Below are positions 1 through 5,050 of a DNA stretch of 8,768 bases, in pieces. The DNA comes from Mollicutes bacterium (GTDB lineage Bacteria; Bacillota_I; Bacilli_A; RF39; UBA660): assembly GCA_003560455.1 (NCBI GenBank), contig PWIL01000053.1:1-8768 (forward strand), written 5' to 3'. How positions within the stretch are numbered: position 1 is the stretch's first letter; every line of letters starts with the position of its first letter. Below the pieces are notes generated by a model. That model did no database searches. It saw only the letters and a program-made list of their open reading frames with translations, and had not been told where the DNA came from. The translations under genes were made by a program, and so were the position numbers.

Positions 1-3
1 AAA

Positions 4-153
4 ATGAATTTATGGTTTAACTGCCCATACTGCGGAGAAATGAACGGAATAAATGTAAATGAAATTGAAAAATCTTGTTACTGCGAGGACTGCGAAAAAG
101 AAATATTTTTAAAAGTACACATAGAAGCAAAAAAAATGTTGGGGGTGGCGTAA
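4..153 (+). CDS. Small zinc-ribbon protein (49 aa)
   Basis: Open frame from ATG at 4 to TAA at 151-153. The product has a CPYCG knuckle (C7, C10) and a second Cys cluster (C25, C27, C30), the layout of a four-Cys zinc ribbon of about 25 residues followed by a short basic tail. Small zinc ribbons of this kind are common in phage early regions, but their roles are mostly unknown. The stop codon directly abuts the ATG of the ERF gene (TAAATG), so the two are likely translationally coupled. The frame is still open to the window edge (one upstream codon, AAA), so the true start could lie outside the window. No ribosome binding site can be judged. Confidence 0.6.
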   Translation: MNLWFNCPYCGEMNGINVNEIEKSCYCEDCEKEIFLKVHIEAKKMLGVA

Positions 154-765
154 ATGAATATTTATAAAAAATTAATCAATATACAAACAGAGCTAAAGGC
201 ACCAAAAAATCAATATAATAATTTCGGTAAATATAATTACCGAAATTGCGAGGACATCTTAGAGGCATTAAAACCACTTTTAAACAACAACAAAGCAACA
301 TTAATGATAAGCGACAAAATTGTAAATATGGCAGATAGATTTTATGTAGAAGCAACCGTAAAATTTATCGACATTGAAACTGGTGAAGCTGTAGAAACTA
401 CAGCACTAGCCAGAGAGGAACAAATTAAAAAAGGTATGGATGGAAGCCAAATAACGGGTTCGGCTTCATCATACGCCAGAAAATATGCATTAAACGGTAT
501 GTTTTGCATAGATGATACCAAAGATGCCGACAGCCGAAATAATAAGGAATCACAGAAAGAAAGTTCGTTTGATAAAGAAAAATTAAAGGTTGCGAAAAAA
601 ATACAAGAGGTTTTTGCAATAGCAAAACAACAAGGGATTACAGAAGAAAACATAAATAGTTTCATTCTCAAGGTGTTTGGAAAAAAAACTATAATGGGAT
701 TAAATGAGAAAGAATTAGATACACTAATCAAAAGATTGAAAAATAAACAGAAGGAAGCGGTATAA
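154..765 (+). CDS. ERF-family single-strand DNA annealing protein (phage recombinase)
   Basis: A 203-aa protein recognisable as the ERF superfamily, which anneals complementary single-stranded DNA during phage recombination and replication in the cytoplasm. The family signature is visible in two blocks: an N-terminal stretch with FGKYNYRNCEDIL (about residues 24-36), and the core QITGSASSYARKYAL followed by an acidic DDTKDAD segment (about 99-126). The C-terminal third is Lys/Glu-rich and variable, as usual in this family. Length matches typical ERF proteins. The start is supported by a GGGGGTGG purine-rich ribosome binding site about 7 bases upstream. It lies in an operon with the zinc-ribbon gene before it and the Cys-rich gene after it. 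Its stop codon sits in the loop of an 8-bp hairpin (753-773). No SSB, exonuclease or Holliday-junction resolvase is visible beside it. Confidence 0.9.
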   Translation: MNIYKKLINIQTELKAPKNQYNNFGKYNYRNCEDILEALKPLLNNNKATLMISDKIVNMADRFYVEATVKFIDIETGEAVETTALAREEQIKKGMDGSQITGSASSYARKYALNGMFCIDDTKDADSRNNKESQKESSFDKEKLKVAKKIQEVFAIAKQQGITEENINSFILKVFGKKTIMGLNEKELDTLIKRLKNKQKEAV

Positions 766-773
766 CCGCTTCC
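753..773 (+). promoter_or_regulatory. Perfect hairpin around the ERF stop codon
   Basis: GGAAGCGG (753-760) and CCGCTTCC (766-773) form a perfect 8-bp stem with a 5-base loop, TATAA, whose last three bases are the ERF stop codon. No U-run follows, so it does not look like an intrinsic terminator. It may stabilise the upstream mRNA, cause partial termination, or set translation of the Cys-rich gene, whose ribosome binding site starts about 6 bases further on. The structure is seen in the sequence; the role is inferred. Confidence 0.6.
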
Positions 774-788
774 AGATTGGGGAATAAG

Positions 789-1028
789 ATGACCTGTATA
801 GATTGTAAGTTTTTCGACTTGTTAATTATGGATGATGTGCAATATATTTGCACTTATCCACAGGAAAAACCGCCAGCGTTTTGGAATGAGCCGGAAAATG
901 ATTTTTGGCATGGTGCTAGTGAAAATGCACCGGCTGAAAATGCGGAAAGGAAATGCAAGTGTTTTGTTAGGCATGAATTTAAAAATAAGTTTAGGCAGAA
1001 TTTGAAATTAGCTATTGGAGTGATATAA
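789..1028 (+). CDS. Small Cys-rich protein, probable zinc binder (79 aa)
   Basis: I do not recognise a named family. The frame is open from a TTG at 777, but ATG at 789 is the better start because GGGGAATAAG places a ribosome binding site just before it. The protein begins with a CxxC motif (C3, C6), has C21, and near the C terminus a CKC motif (C56, C58) before a basic tail. Four to five spaced cysteines suggest a small zinc-binding fold of the kind often found next to phage replication and recombination genes. The middle is Trp/Glu/Asn-rich. It follows ERF closely and precedes a strong terminator, so it is the last gene of this operon. Confidence 0.7.
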   Translation: MTCIDCKFFDLLIMDDVQYICTYPQEKPPAFWNEPENDFWHGASENAPAENAERKCKCFVRHEFKNKFRQNLKLAIGVI

Positions 1029-1031
1029 AAG

Positions 1032-1052
1032 GAGTGGGAAACCACTCTTTTT
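1032..1052 (+). terminator. Rho-independent terminator of the ERF operon
   Basis: GAGTGG (1032-1037), tetraloop GAAA, CCACTC (1042-1047), then TTTTT. This is a compact intrinsic terminator directly after the stop codon of the Cys-rich gene. Confidence 0.85.
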
Positions 1053-1185
1053 AAATATAAAAATATCCTTCAAATACTTTTTATTACTAAAAATAAATAC
1101 TTATTTTGTAATGTCGTTTCACGAGCAAAAAATGCCGTTTTAAAATATTTAATTGATTATATTTACATTTTTATACATAGATATT

Positions 1186-1212
1186 AAAAACCGCATTTAT
1201 AGCGGTTTTTTT
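1186..1212 (+). terminator. Hairpin terminator, probably bidirectional
   Basis: AAAAACCGC (1186-1194) pairs with GCGGTTTTT (1202-1210) around the loop ATTTATA and is followed by further T residues. The A-run on the left makes it a possible terminator on either strand. No gene lies immediately upstream on the plus strand, so it may back up the 1032 terminator or protect this region from readthrough of the minus-strand regulator gene. The 1053-1361 interval holds this hairpin, the 1240-1275 repeat cluster and the 1338 terminator; I see no gene in it. Confidence 0.65.
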
Positions 1213-1239
1213 AATTTTAAAATTTATATTGATTTAGCG

Positions 1240-1275
1240 GACTAAAATATTTTGGTCTCCAAATAGTCCCCAAAT
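1240..1275. repeat. Imperfect palindrome plus GTCYCCAAAT direct repeats
   Basis: Positions 1240-1257 form an 18-bp near-perfect palindrome (8 of 9 base pairs) centred on AAAATATTTT. Its right end merges into two direct repeats, GTCTCCAAAT (1255-1264) and GTCCCCAAAT (1266-1275), spaced at 11 bp, about one helical turn. A GGACT in inverse orientation lies at 1239-1243. Helically phased short repeats of this sort fit protein-binding sites, such as integrase arm sites or repressor sites. Which protein binds is not shown by the sequence. Confidence 0.45.
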
Positions 1276-1337
1276 TTTATAAATCAAGCTGAAATATTAA
1301 TATTATATTAAAAACATATTATGATTTTGTTACAAAA

Positions 1338-1363
1338 ATAAAAAACCGCTGTATAAGCGGTTT
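1338..1363 (-). terminator. Terminator of the XRE regulator gene
   Basis: On the minus strand, AAACCGCT (1363-1356) and AGCGGTTT (1350-1343) form an 8-bp stem with a 5-base loop, followed by TTTATTTTT. The regulator's stop codon (1364-1362) lies at the base of the stem, so the terminator overlaps the end of the gene. Confidence 0.8.
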
Positions 1364-1883
1364 AGAATATATTATCTAAATCTCGTTCGGAATCTGGCTT
1401 ATTCCACCAGTCTCGAATTGTTTTTATTATTGTGTAGGCTTGATGTGCTGTGAGATTGCGGACTTTTTTAGATAACTCTATGGAATCGACTTGCCATTTA
1501 TCAGCCAAACCATCATACTCATTACTGTCTAATACTTGCATCTGTAAATATTGCTGTGGCAGTATGTTAATGTTGTACATACTACCATTTAACATATCAG
1601 CAATGTATTTTTTTTCATTACCTGAAAATTCGGGTAGTTCAACGAAAGAATAAGCAATCATTCTTTCTTGTTCTTCTAGTTCTATTTCTTTTTCAAATGT
1701 ACCTGAAATTATTTCATGCGGAAGGCAATTAAGGGCCTGGCATAATTTTATTACTGATTGAAATTTCAAGTTTTGAAATTCTTCCCTTTTTGCCCTGAAA
1801 ATTGTAGGTTCTGGAACACCGCTTAACTTAGCAAGTTCTTTTATATTCATGTTTTTTTCTTGCAATAATTTATCAAAACTCAT
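1362..1883 (-). CDS. XRE-family helix-turn-helix transcriptional regulator (phage repressor-like)
   Basis: A 173-aa protein with an N-terminal Cro/CI-type HTH (about residues 4-58; recognition segment around KLSGVPEPTIFRAK, then LKFQSVIKLCQALN). The remaining ~110 residues match no domain I recognise. There is no sign of a LexA/S24 self-cleavage domain, so it is probably not an SOS-cleaved repressor of the classic type. The frame is open from a GTG at 1892, but that codon overlaps the ribosome binding site AAAGGAG; the ATG at 1883 has correct spacing of about 8 bases. It is divergent from the CCA-adding enzyme gene with both promoters in the intervening 163 bp, the usual genetic-switch layout. 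It likely represses the 1977 promoter and its duplicate at 3877, and possibly itself. Function is inferred from domain and position. Confidence 0.85.
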   Translation of the reverse strand: MSFDKLLQEKNMNIKELAKLSGVPEPTIFRAKREEFQNLKFQSVIKLCQALNCLPHEIISGTFEKEIELEEQERMIAYSFVELPEFSGNEKKYIADMLNGSMYNINILPQQYLQMQVLDSNEYDGLADKWQVDSIELSKKVRNLTAHQAYTIIKTIRDWWNKPDSERDLDNIF

Positions 1884-1919
1884 TTTAAACACTCCTTTAT
1901 ATTTGTTATTATATTTTAT

Positions 1920-1948
1920 ATTATACTATTATTTATAATTTATTTCAA
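1920..1948 (-). promoter_or_regulatory. Promoter of the XRE regulator
   Basis: Reading the minus strand, TTGAAA (1948-1943), a 17-base spacer, then TATAAT (1925-1920). A second TATAAT-like box lies at 1913-1908 without a good -35. The promoter is back to back with the plus-strand promoter at 1977-2005; the two -35 boxes are 28 bases apart and the putative operator lies mostly on the plus-strand side. Confidence 0.7.
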
Positions 1949-1964
1949 TATTTTTTATATTTTT

Positions 1965-1998
1965 TATTATATATGGTTTACAATTATCATGTATGATA
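1965..1998. promoter_or_regulatory. Putative operator, inverted repeat over the cca promoter
   Basis: TATTATATAT (1965-1974) and ATGTATGATA (1989-1998) form an inverted repeat matching at 8 of 10 positions. Within it, TATCAT-GT-ATGATA (1985-1998) is a tight palindrome inside the -35/-10 spacer. The arms flank and overlap the -35 box, where a bound repressor would block RNA polymerase. Copy 2 preserves the same geometry at 3865-3898 with a better match. Binding by the adjacent XRE regulator is an inference. Confidence 0.55.
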
Positions 1999-2005
1999 GT
2001 ATAAT
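1977..2005 (+). promoter_or_regulatory. Promoter of cca
   Basis: TTTACA (1977-1982), a 17-base spacer, TATAAT (2000-2005). This is close to the sigma-A consensus with ideal spacing. The predicted 5' leader of about 35 bases ends in GAGGAGGAA, a strong ribosome binding site ahead of the ATG at 2047. Confidence 0.85.
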
Positions 2006-2046
2006 AATAAATATAGTAAATAATTAAATTTGAGGAGGAACACGAA

Positions 2047-3387
2047 ATGAAAAAAATAAATAAAAAGGCATCAATAATTTTAAATAAATTAAACAACAAA
2101 GGCTTTAAAGCTTTTGTTGTTGGTGGTTGTGTTAGGGATTCAATATTAGGTTTTGAACCTAAGGATTGGGACATTACAACTAATGCGACACCAAAACAAA
2201 TAAAAGCCTGTTTTGATGGATTTAAAATCATTGAAACGGGAATTGATTTTGGAACTGTAATAGTTGTTATAGGCAAAGAAGAATTTGAAATAACAACTTT
2301 CAGAACTGACGGAAAATACACTGACAATAGAAAACCAGATGAAGTGGTTTTCGTGAACGACATCAAAGAGGACTTAAGCCGTAGAGACTTAACGATTAAT
2401 GCTATGGCATATAATACAATTAATGGGTTAGTTGACCCATTTGGTGGATTAAACGATTTAAAAAGCAAAGTCATCAGGACTGTAAATAATCCTGATGAAA
2501 GATTCAATGAAGATGGATTGCGAATAATGAGAGCTATAAGATTTGCAATTCGCTTTGGTTTCGATATAGAGACCAAAACATTTGATTCAATCAAAAGAAA
2601 TGTTGCATTATTGAACAACATTTCAAGAGAAAGAATCAATCAAGAAATATCTTCAATATTGAAATTGAAAGATATTTCAAAGTTAGATTTATTACATAAA
2701 ACAGGAATATTAAAAATAATTATTCCTGAATTAGAAAACTCATTCAAGTGTGAACAAAATAATCCACATCATGTTTACAATGTAGGAAAACACATTTTTG
2801 CATCAACAAAAAACATTGACAACAAGTTACATTTAAGATTAACAATGTTTTTACATGACATTGGAAAACCTAATACAAAAACATTCGACTCCACAGTTAA
2901 ACATGATAGGTTTATTGGACATCCAGAAGTATCCGCAAATATGACAGAAAAAATAATGAGGAACTTAAAATTTGATGTTGTAACTATAAAAAAAGTTGTA
3001 ACATTGGTAAAACATCATGACATAGACTTCACAAGTTCCGAAAAGTCTATGAGGAGGTTGTTAAGCAACATTGGAGAAGATACTGTAAAAGATTTGTTTG
3101 ACGTAAGATTGGCAGACATATCGGCACAAAATCCGATATTATCAAAAAGTAAAATTGATAATATTAATACTGCAATAAATGTATTTAATAAGGTTATTGC
3201 AGATAAAAATTGTTTCAGCAAAAAAGATTTAAAAATCTCAGGTAATGACTTGATTAAAAATTTAAATTTGAAACAAGGAAAAGTTATCGGGGATTTGATA
3301 CAAGTATTGTTTGATGTAGTACTTGATAATCCTGCGTTGAATGATAAATCAACATTGATTAATATAGCAAAAAAACACATTAATTAA
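2047..3387 (+). CDS. cca: CCA tRNA nucleotidyltransferase (class II) with HD domain
   Basis: A 446-aa class II CCA-adding enzyme, which adds or repairs the 3'-terminal CCA of tRNAs using CTP and ATP. Motif A: GGCVRD (26-31) and the metal-binding DWD (40-42). Motif B: RRDLTINAMAY (112-122), followed by DPFGG (130-134). Motif D and following: EDGLRIMRAIRFA (155-167), then RERINQE (194-200). An HD-type domain follows with HDIGKP (270-275), GHPEVSA (291-297) and KHHD (322-325), so the metal residues look intact. Length matches chromosomal clostridial enzymes of the HD-containing type. ATG at 2047 has a strong AGGAGG site. Unusually, it is the first gene opposite a phage-type regulator, where cro, antirepressor or excisionase genes normally lie, and its promoter is shared with the AcrIII-1 operon. 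The enzyme call is sure on motifs; the role of a second, element-borne copy is inferred. Confidence 0.95.
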   Translation: MKKINKKASIILNKLNNKGFKAFVVGGCVRDSILGFEPKDWDITTNATPKQIKACFDGFKIIETGIDFGTVIVVIGKEEFEITTFRTDGKYTDNRKPDEVVFVNDIKEDLSRRDLTINAMAYNTINGLVDPFGGLNDLKSKVIRTVNNPDERFNEDGLRIMRAIRFAIRFGFDIETKTFDSIKRNVALLNNISRERINQEISSILKLKDISKLDLLHKTGILKIIIPELENSFKCEQNNPHHVYNVGKHIFASTKNIDNKLHLRLTMFLHDIGKPNTKTFDSTVKHDRFIGHPEVSANMTEKIMRNLKFDVVTIKKVVTLVKHHDIDFTSSEKSMRRLLSNIGEDTVKDLFDVRLADISAQNPILSKSKIDNINTAINVFNKVIADKNCFSKKDLKISGNDLIKNLNLKQGKVIGDLIQVLFDVVLDNPALNDKSTLINIAKKHIN

Positions 3388-3408
3388 AAGGATGATAAAA
3401 TATTAGAA

Positions 3409-3475
3409 GTCGAAACGGCGTCGAAACGGCGTAAAGTCGTCCACTGGATTAGTGGCCAGTGCTGAGGAGATAGCC
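3409..3475 (+). other. GC-rich leader with 11-bp tandem repeat and alternative hairpins
   Basis: Between cca and the 109-aa gene is a stretch much richer in G+C than its surroundings. It contains GTCGAAACGGC twice in tandem (3409-3419, 3420-3430). Two mutually exclusive hairpins follow: CCACT/AGTGG (3441-3445 with 3451-3455) and CACTGG/CCAGTG (3442-3447 with 3456-3461). A frame in phase with the cca stop is open from 3388 to a TGA at 3463-3465 and would read LEVETASKRRKVVHWISGQC. It lacks ATG/GTG/TTG; an ATA at 3400 follows an AAAGGATGAT ribosome-binding-like stretch. The options are an attenuator-type leader, a structured RNA or a degraded small gene. I cannot decide among them. Confidence 0.4.
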
Positions 3476-3498
3476 AATAAATTTTAGGAGGGTTATGT

Positions 3499-3828
3499 AT
3501 GAATTTCTACAAATCAAAAAAGGGCAATAAGTTCATTACAGATATTGCCTTTAAAATAAAAGATATTATTAACCAACTTCCAAGTGACGCAACAAATGTG
3601 AAAATATTCAAAAGCCATAATGGTGGAATACATTCACATAAGATTCACTTTTTCATAACTTTTAAATCACAACAGGTAAAAACAACAAAGAAAACATCCG
3701 AATGGACTGGACATAATGGACAATGGGCATCATTTATCCCAAAGTGGAAAATAGAAGATGTCCAAGCAGAAAAAGAAAAATTTGAAAGCGAGTTTTGGAA
3801 ACTTGCTTGGGAAGATGGGAGGTTTTGA
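3499..3828 (+). CDS. Protein of unknown function (109 aa)
   Basis: Not recognised. The start ATG at 3499 is set by AGGAGGG seven bases upstream; an overlapping ATG at 3494 leads only to a very short frame. The protein is basic in the N-terminal half, has a His-rich segment (SHNGGIHSHKIHFF, about 43-56), then a Trp-rich C-terminal part (EWTGHNGQWASFIPKWK and FWKLAWEDGRF). No membrane segment or signal peptide is visible, so it is probably cytosolic. It lies 111 bases after cca behind the GC-rich leader and just before the second copy of the regulated promoter, so it is probably transcribed with cca. It may belong to the same counter-defence set, but that rests on position only. Confidence 0.75.
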   Translation: MNFYKSKKGNKFITDIAFKIKDIINQLPSDATNVKIFKSHNGGIHSHKIHFFITFKSQQVKTTKKTSEWTGHNGQWASFIPKWKIEDVQAEKEKFESEFWKLAWEDGRF

Positions 3829-3864
3829 GATTGAAAAAAATAAATCAATATTTTTAATATTTTT

Positions 3865-3898
3865 TATCATATATAGTTGACAACTACCATATATGATA
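3865..3898. promoter_or_regulatory. Putative operator, inverted repeat over the AcrIII-1 operon promoter
   Basis: TATCATATAT (3865-3874) and ATATATGATA (3889-3898) are perfect 10-bp inverted arms. Inside lies a second palindrome, AGTTG-A-CAACT (3875-3885), that covers the -35 box. The arms occupy the same positions relative to the promoter as in copy 1. A dimeric repressor binding here would cover the -35 and spacer. The XRE protein encoded at 1362-1883 is the natural candidate. Confidence 0.6.
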
Positions 3899-3905
3899 GT
3901 ATAAT
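3877..3905 (+). promoter_or_regulatory. Consensus promoter of the AcrIII-1 operon
   Basis: TTGACA (3877-3882), a 17-base spacer, TATAAT (3900-3905): a perfect match to the sigma-A consensus with ideal spacing. It is stronger on paper than the cca promoter (TTTACA). It would drive the three genes 3945-4961. Confidence 0.9.
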
Positions 3906-3944
3906 AAGTATATAGTAAATAATTAAATTTGAGGAGGAATTGAA

Positions 3945-4343
3945 ATGAAAAAAATAAAAGTAGAAAGATTAGGACAAGGAATGGGTGCAGGAGAAAAAGT
4001 AGAAGTATTAAAAAGAAAAGATATTTTAGAAATTATTGAAAATTTAAGTGATTATGAAATTATTAAAACAGCATACGAAGGTTTTAACAAGAGGTTTAAA
4101 ACTGGATATGCGACAATAAATCTTGAAACAGGAGAACTTCAAACAGTTAGCCTGGGACAAGGAGAAACCCATCAGGCAATAGATAATACGTTCGTTATCA
4201 TATACACATTTGATATGAACGCTGACTTAAGTGATATATGTGAAAACTACGAAGATGAAACAGAATTGATAGAAACAATAGAGTTCAATTTTGAACTTGA
4301 TTGGACACTAATAAACATGCAATTAAACGAATGGTATAAATAA
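3945..4343 (+). CDS. Protein of unknown function (132 aa), first gene of the AcrIII-1 operon
   Basis: Not recognised. The ATG at 3945 follows GAGGAGGAA with good spacing. The first ~25 residues are basic with a Gly-rich turn (LGQGMGAGEK); the rest is strongly acidic, ending in a Glu/Asp-rich stretch (YEDETELIETIEFNFELDW) and NEWYK. A small, acidic, cytosolic protein without Cys-rich or membrane segments resembles many phage inhibitor proteins in gross character only. It is the promoter-proximal gene of a regulated operon that ends with a DUF1874 ring-nuclease-like gene, so a counter-defence role is a reasonable but unproven guess. Confidence 0.75.
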   Translation: MKKIKVERLGQGMGAGEKVEVLKRKDILEIIENLSDYEIIKTAYEGFNKRFKTGYATINLETGELQTVSLGQGETHQAIDNTFVIIYTFDMNADLSDICENYEDETELIETIEFNFELDWTLINMQLNEWYK

Positions 4344-4384
4344 AAAAAAGGGTGGCGACCTACCGCCAGAAGGGGGAAATAAAA

Positions 4385-4618
4385 ATGAACACAGATGATT
4401 TAAAAGAAAAATTGCAAAAACTTATAAATCAAAACGAAGGTTTGGTTTATAATGAAAATAAAATAGAAGGAGGTGACTTGTATTGGAGGGACGGAAGATG
4501 GAATTTTGAAGACAATAAAGAGAATCAAGAATGGAAAATTCTTGATTTAAATGAAATGGATGCAGGAGAATTGCATTCTGAAATCAATGAAATAAAATCC
4601 CATACGGGGGAGAAATAA
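4385..4618 (+). CDS. Small acidic protein of unknown function (77 aa)
   Basis: Not recognised. The frame is open from a GTG at 4352, but AGGGGG just before ATG at 4385 makes that ATG the likely start, leaving a 41-base gap after the previous gene. The gap contains a weak hairpin (GGTGG / CCGCC, 4351-4355 with 4363-4367). The protein begins with a predicted amphipathic helix (DDLKEKLQKLINQ), has a Trp/Asp core (GGDLYWRDGRWNFEDN) and an acidic helical tail (NEMDAGELHSEINEIK). It is the middle gene of the three-gene operon. Confidence 0.7.
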   Translation: MNTDDLKEKLQKLINQNEGLVYNENKIEGGDLYWRDGRWNFEDNKENQEWKILDLNEMDAGELHSEINEIKSHTGEK

Positions 4619-4640
4619 TACCGTAATTGAAAGGGGAATT

Positions 4641-4961
4641 ATGAATAAAATAGCTATACTAAATACAACAATCTTGACAGAGGATGGAAATTTCAAACTT
4701 AGAACTATCACTTTGGATGAAGCAAAAGAACTTTGTTCAGGCGAAATATTATCGGCAATTGGCCACCAGTCCACAGCTGATATATTGACAACATTGTTAG
4801 GTAAAGATGTTCCGTTGAATAGAATTCTTTTTAGTCAGGAAGTAGGTCAAAAAGCCGTTTGCTTTAGGCTTAACGGTAGACCTCAGGAAGGAGAAATATT
4901 AACCAGAGAACAACTTGAAGAAATAGGATTTACTTTTAAACTGCTTGAAAGAGTATCCTAA
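4641..4961 (+). CDS. acrIII-1: DUF1874 / AcrIII-1-type protein, predicted cA4 ring nuclease (type III anti-CRISPR)
   Basis: A 106-aa protein of the DUF1874 family, which includes archaeal virus proteins, YddF of Bacillus ICEBs1 and AcrIII-1. AcrIII-1 cleaves cyclic tetra-adenylate (cA4) and so switches off Csx1/Can-type effectors of type III CRISPR systems. The hallmark block SAIGHQST (38-45) contains H42, which I place at the catalytic His (His47 in SIRV1 gp29). E83 in PQEGEIL lies 41 residues later, as does the catalytic Glu88 relative to His47. Conserved NR (60-61) and VGQKAV (68-73) are also present. Length is typical. The ATG at 4641 follows AAAGGGG. It is the last gene before a strong terminator and is controlled by the duplicated promoter at 3877. 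Family assignment is from recalled motifs. Activity against cA4 is predicted; DUF1874 members in conjugative elements may have other roles. Confidence 0.85.
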   Translation: MNKIAILNTTILTEDGNFKLRTITLDEAKELCSGEILSAIGHQSTADILTTLLGKDVPLNRILFSQEVGQKAVCFRLNGRPQEGEILTREQLEEIGFTFKLLERVS

Positions 4962-4987
4962 AATTAAAAATAAAATTTTAAAATAAT

Positions 4988-5022
4988 AAAAAATCCCTAA
5001 TGCAGTAATAGAGGGATTTTTT
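4988..5022 (+). terminator. Rho-independent terminator of the AcrIII-1 operon
   Basis: AAAAAATCCCT (4988-4998) and AGGGATTTTTT (5012-5022) form a perfect 11-bp stem with a 13-base loop, followed by ATTTTT. The A-run on the left also allows termination of the convergent minus-strand operon whose last stop codon is at 5051. Confidence 0.85.
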
Positions 5023-5050
5023 ATTTTTGTTTAGTTGGCAGGGAAATTAT

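Larger units (their letters stand above)
1941..2060 (+). repeat. Duplicated promoter/leader block, copy 1
   Basis: This block, from about 1941 through the first few codons of cca, is nearly the same as 3841-3958. Across the first 65 bases the two copies align without gaps and differ at 9 positions. Downstream of the -10 box they share the leader AGTAAATAATTAAATTTG, the AGGAGGAA ribosome binding site and the first codons ATGAAAAAAATAAA. Two one-base length differences separate them. See the copy 2 entry for consequences. Confidence 0.85.
3841..3958 (+). repeat. Duplicated promoter/leader block, copy 2
   Basis: Second copy of the cca upstream block (copy 1 at about 1941-2060). It retains the promoter, the inverted repeat, the leader and the ribosome binding site, but not the divergent promoter: the -10 box of the XRE gene has no counterpart here. 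The coding sequences diverge after about five codons. The selective preservation of promoter plus inverted repeat suggests two operons placed under one regulator. The alternative is a recent segmental duplication with no selection. Confidence 0.85.

Noticed and set aside
342..731. A 129-aa minus-strand frame opposite the ERF gene
   Set aside because: It is a shadow of ERF; it has a Ser/Phe-rich composition and no ribosome binding site, and the sense strand shows clear ERF motifs.
777..788. TTG start for the Cys-rich protein
   Set aside because: The ribosome-binding-like GGGG at 779-782 overlaps this codon and is better spaced for ATG at 789.
1884..1892. GTG start adding three residues to the XRE regulator
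   Set aside because: The GTG overlaps the GGAG of the ribosome binding site, leaving no spacing; ATG at 1883 is properly placed.
1929..2639. A 236-aa open frame on the minus strand across the cca promoter and 5' half of cca
   Set aside because: It lies antisense to a well-supported CCA-adding enzyme with intact motifs, runs through the promoter region and has a low-complexity Leu/Ser/Ile composition typical of antisense AT-rich DNA.
3409..3430. Start of a CRISPR-like or iteron array
   Set aside because: Only two adjacent 11-bp copies with no spacers and no further units; too short for either.
3463..3465. TGA after a TGC codon as a possible selenocysteine site
   Set aside because: Only four sense codons follow before TAA, the frame has no normal start, and no convincing SECIS-type element can be assigned. 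A plain stop or a non-coding leader is simpler.
4352..4384. GTG start adding 11 residues to the 77-aa protein
   Set aside because: No ribosome binding site lies upstream of 4352, whereas AGGGGG is correctly placed before ATG at 4385. The added residues would lie in a small hairpin region.
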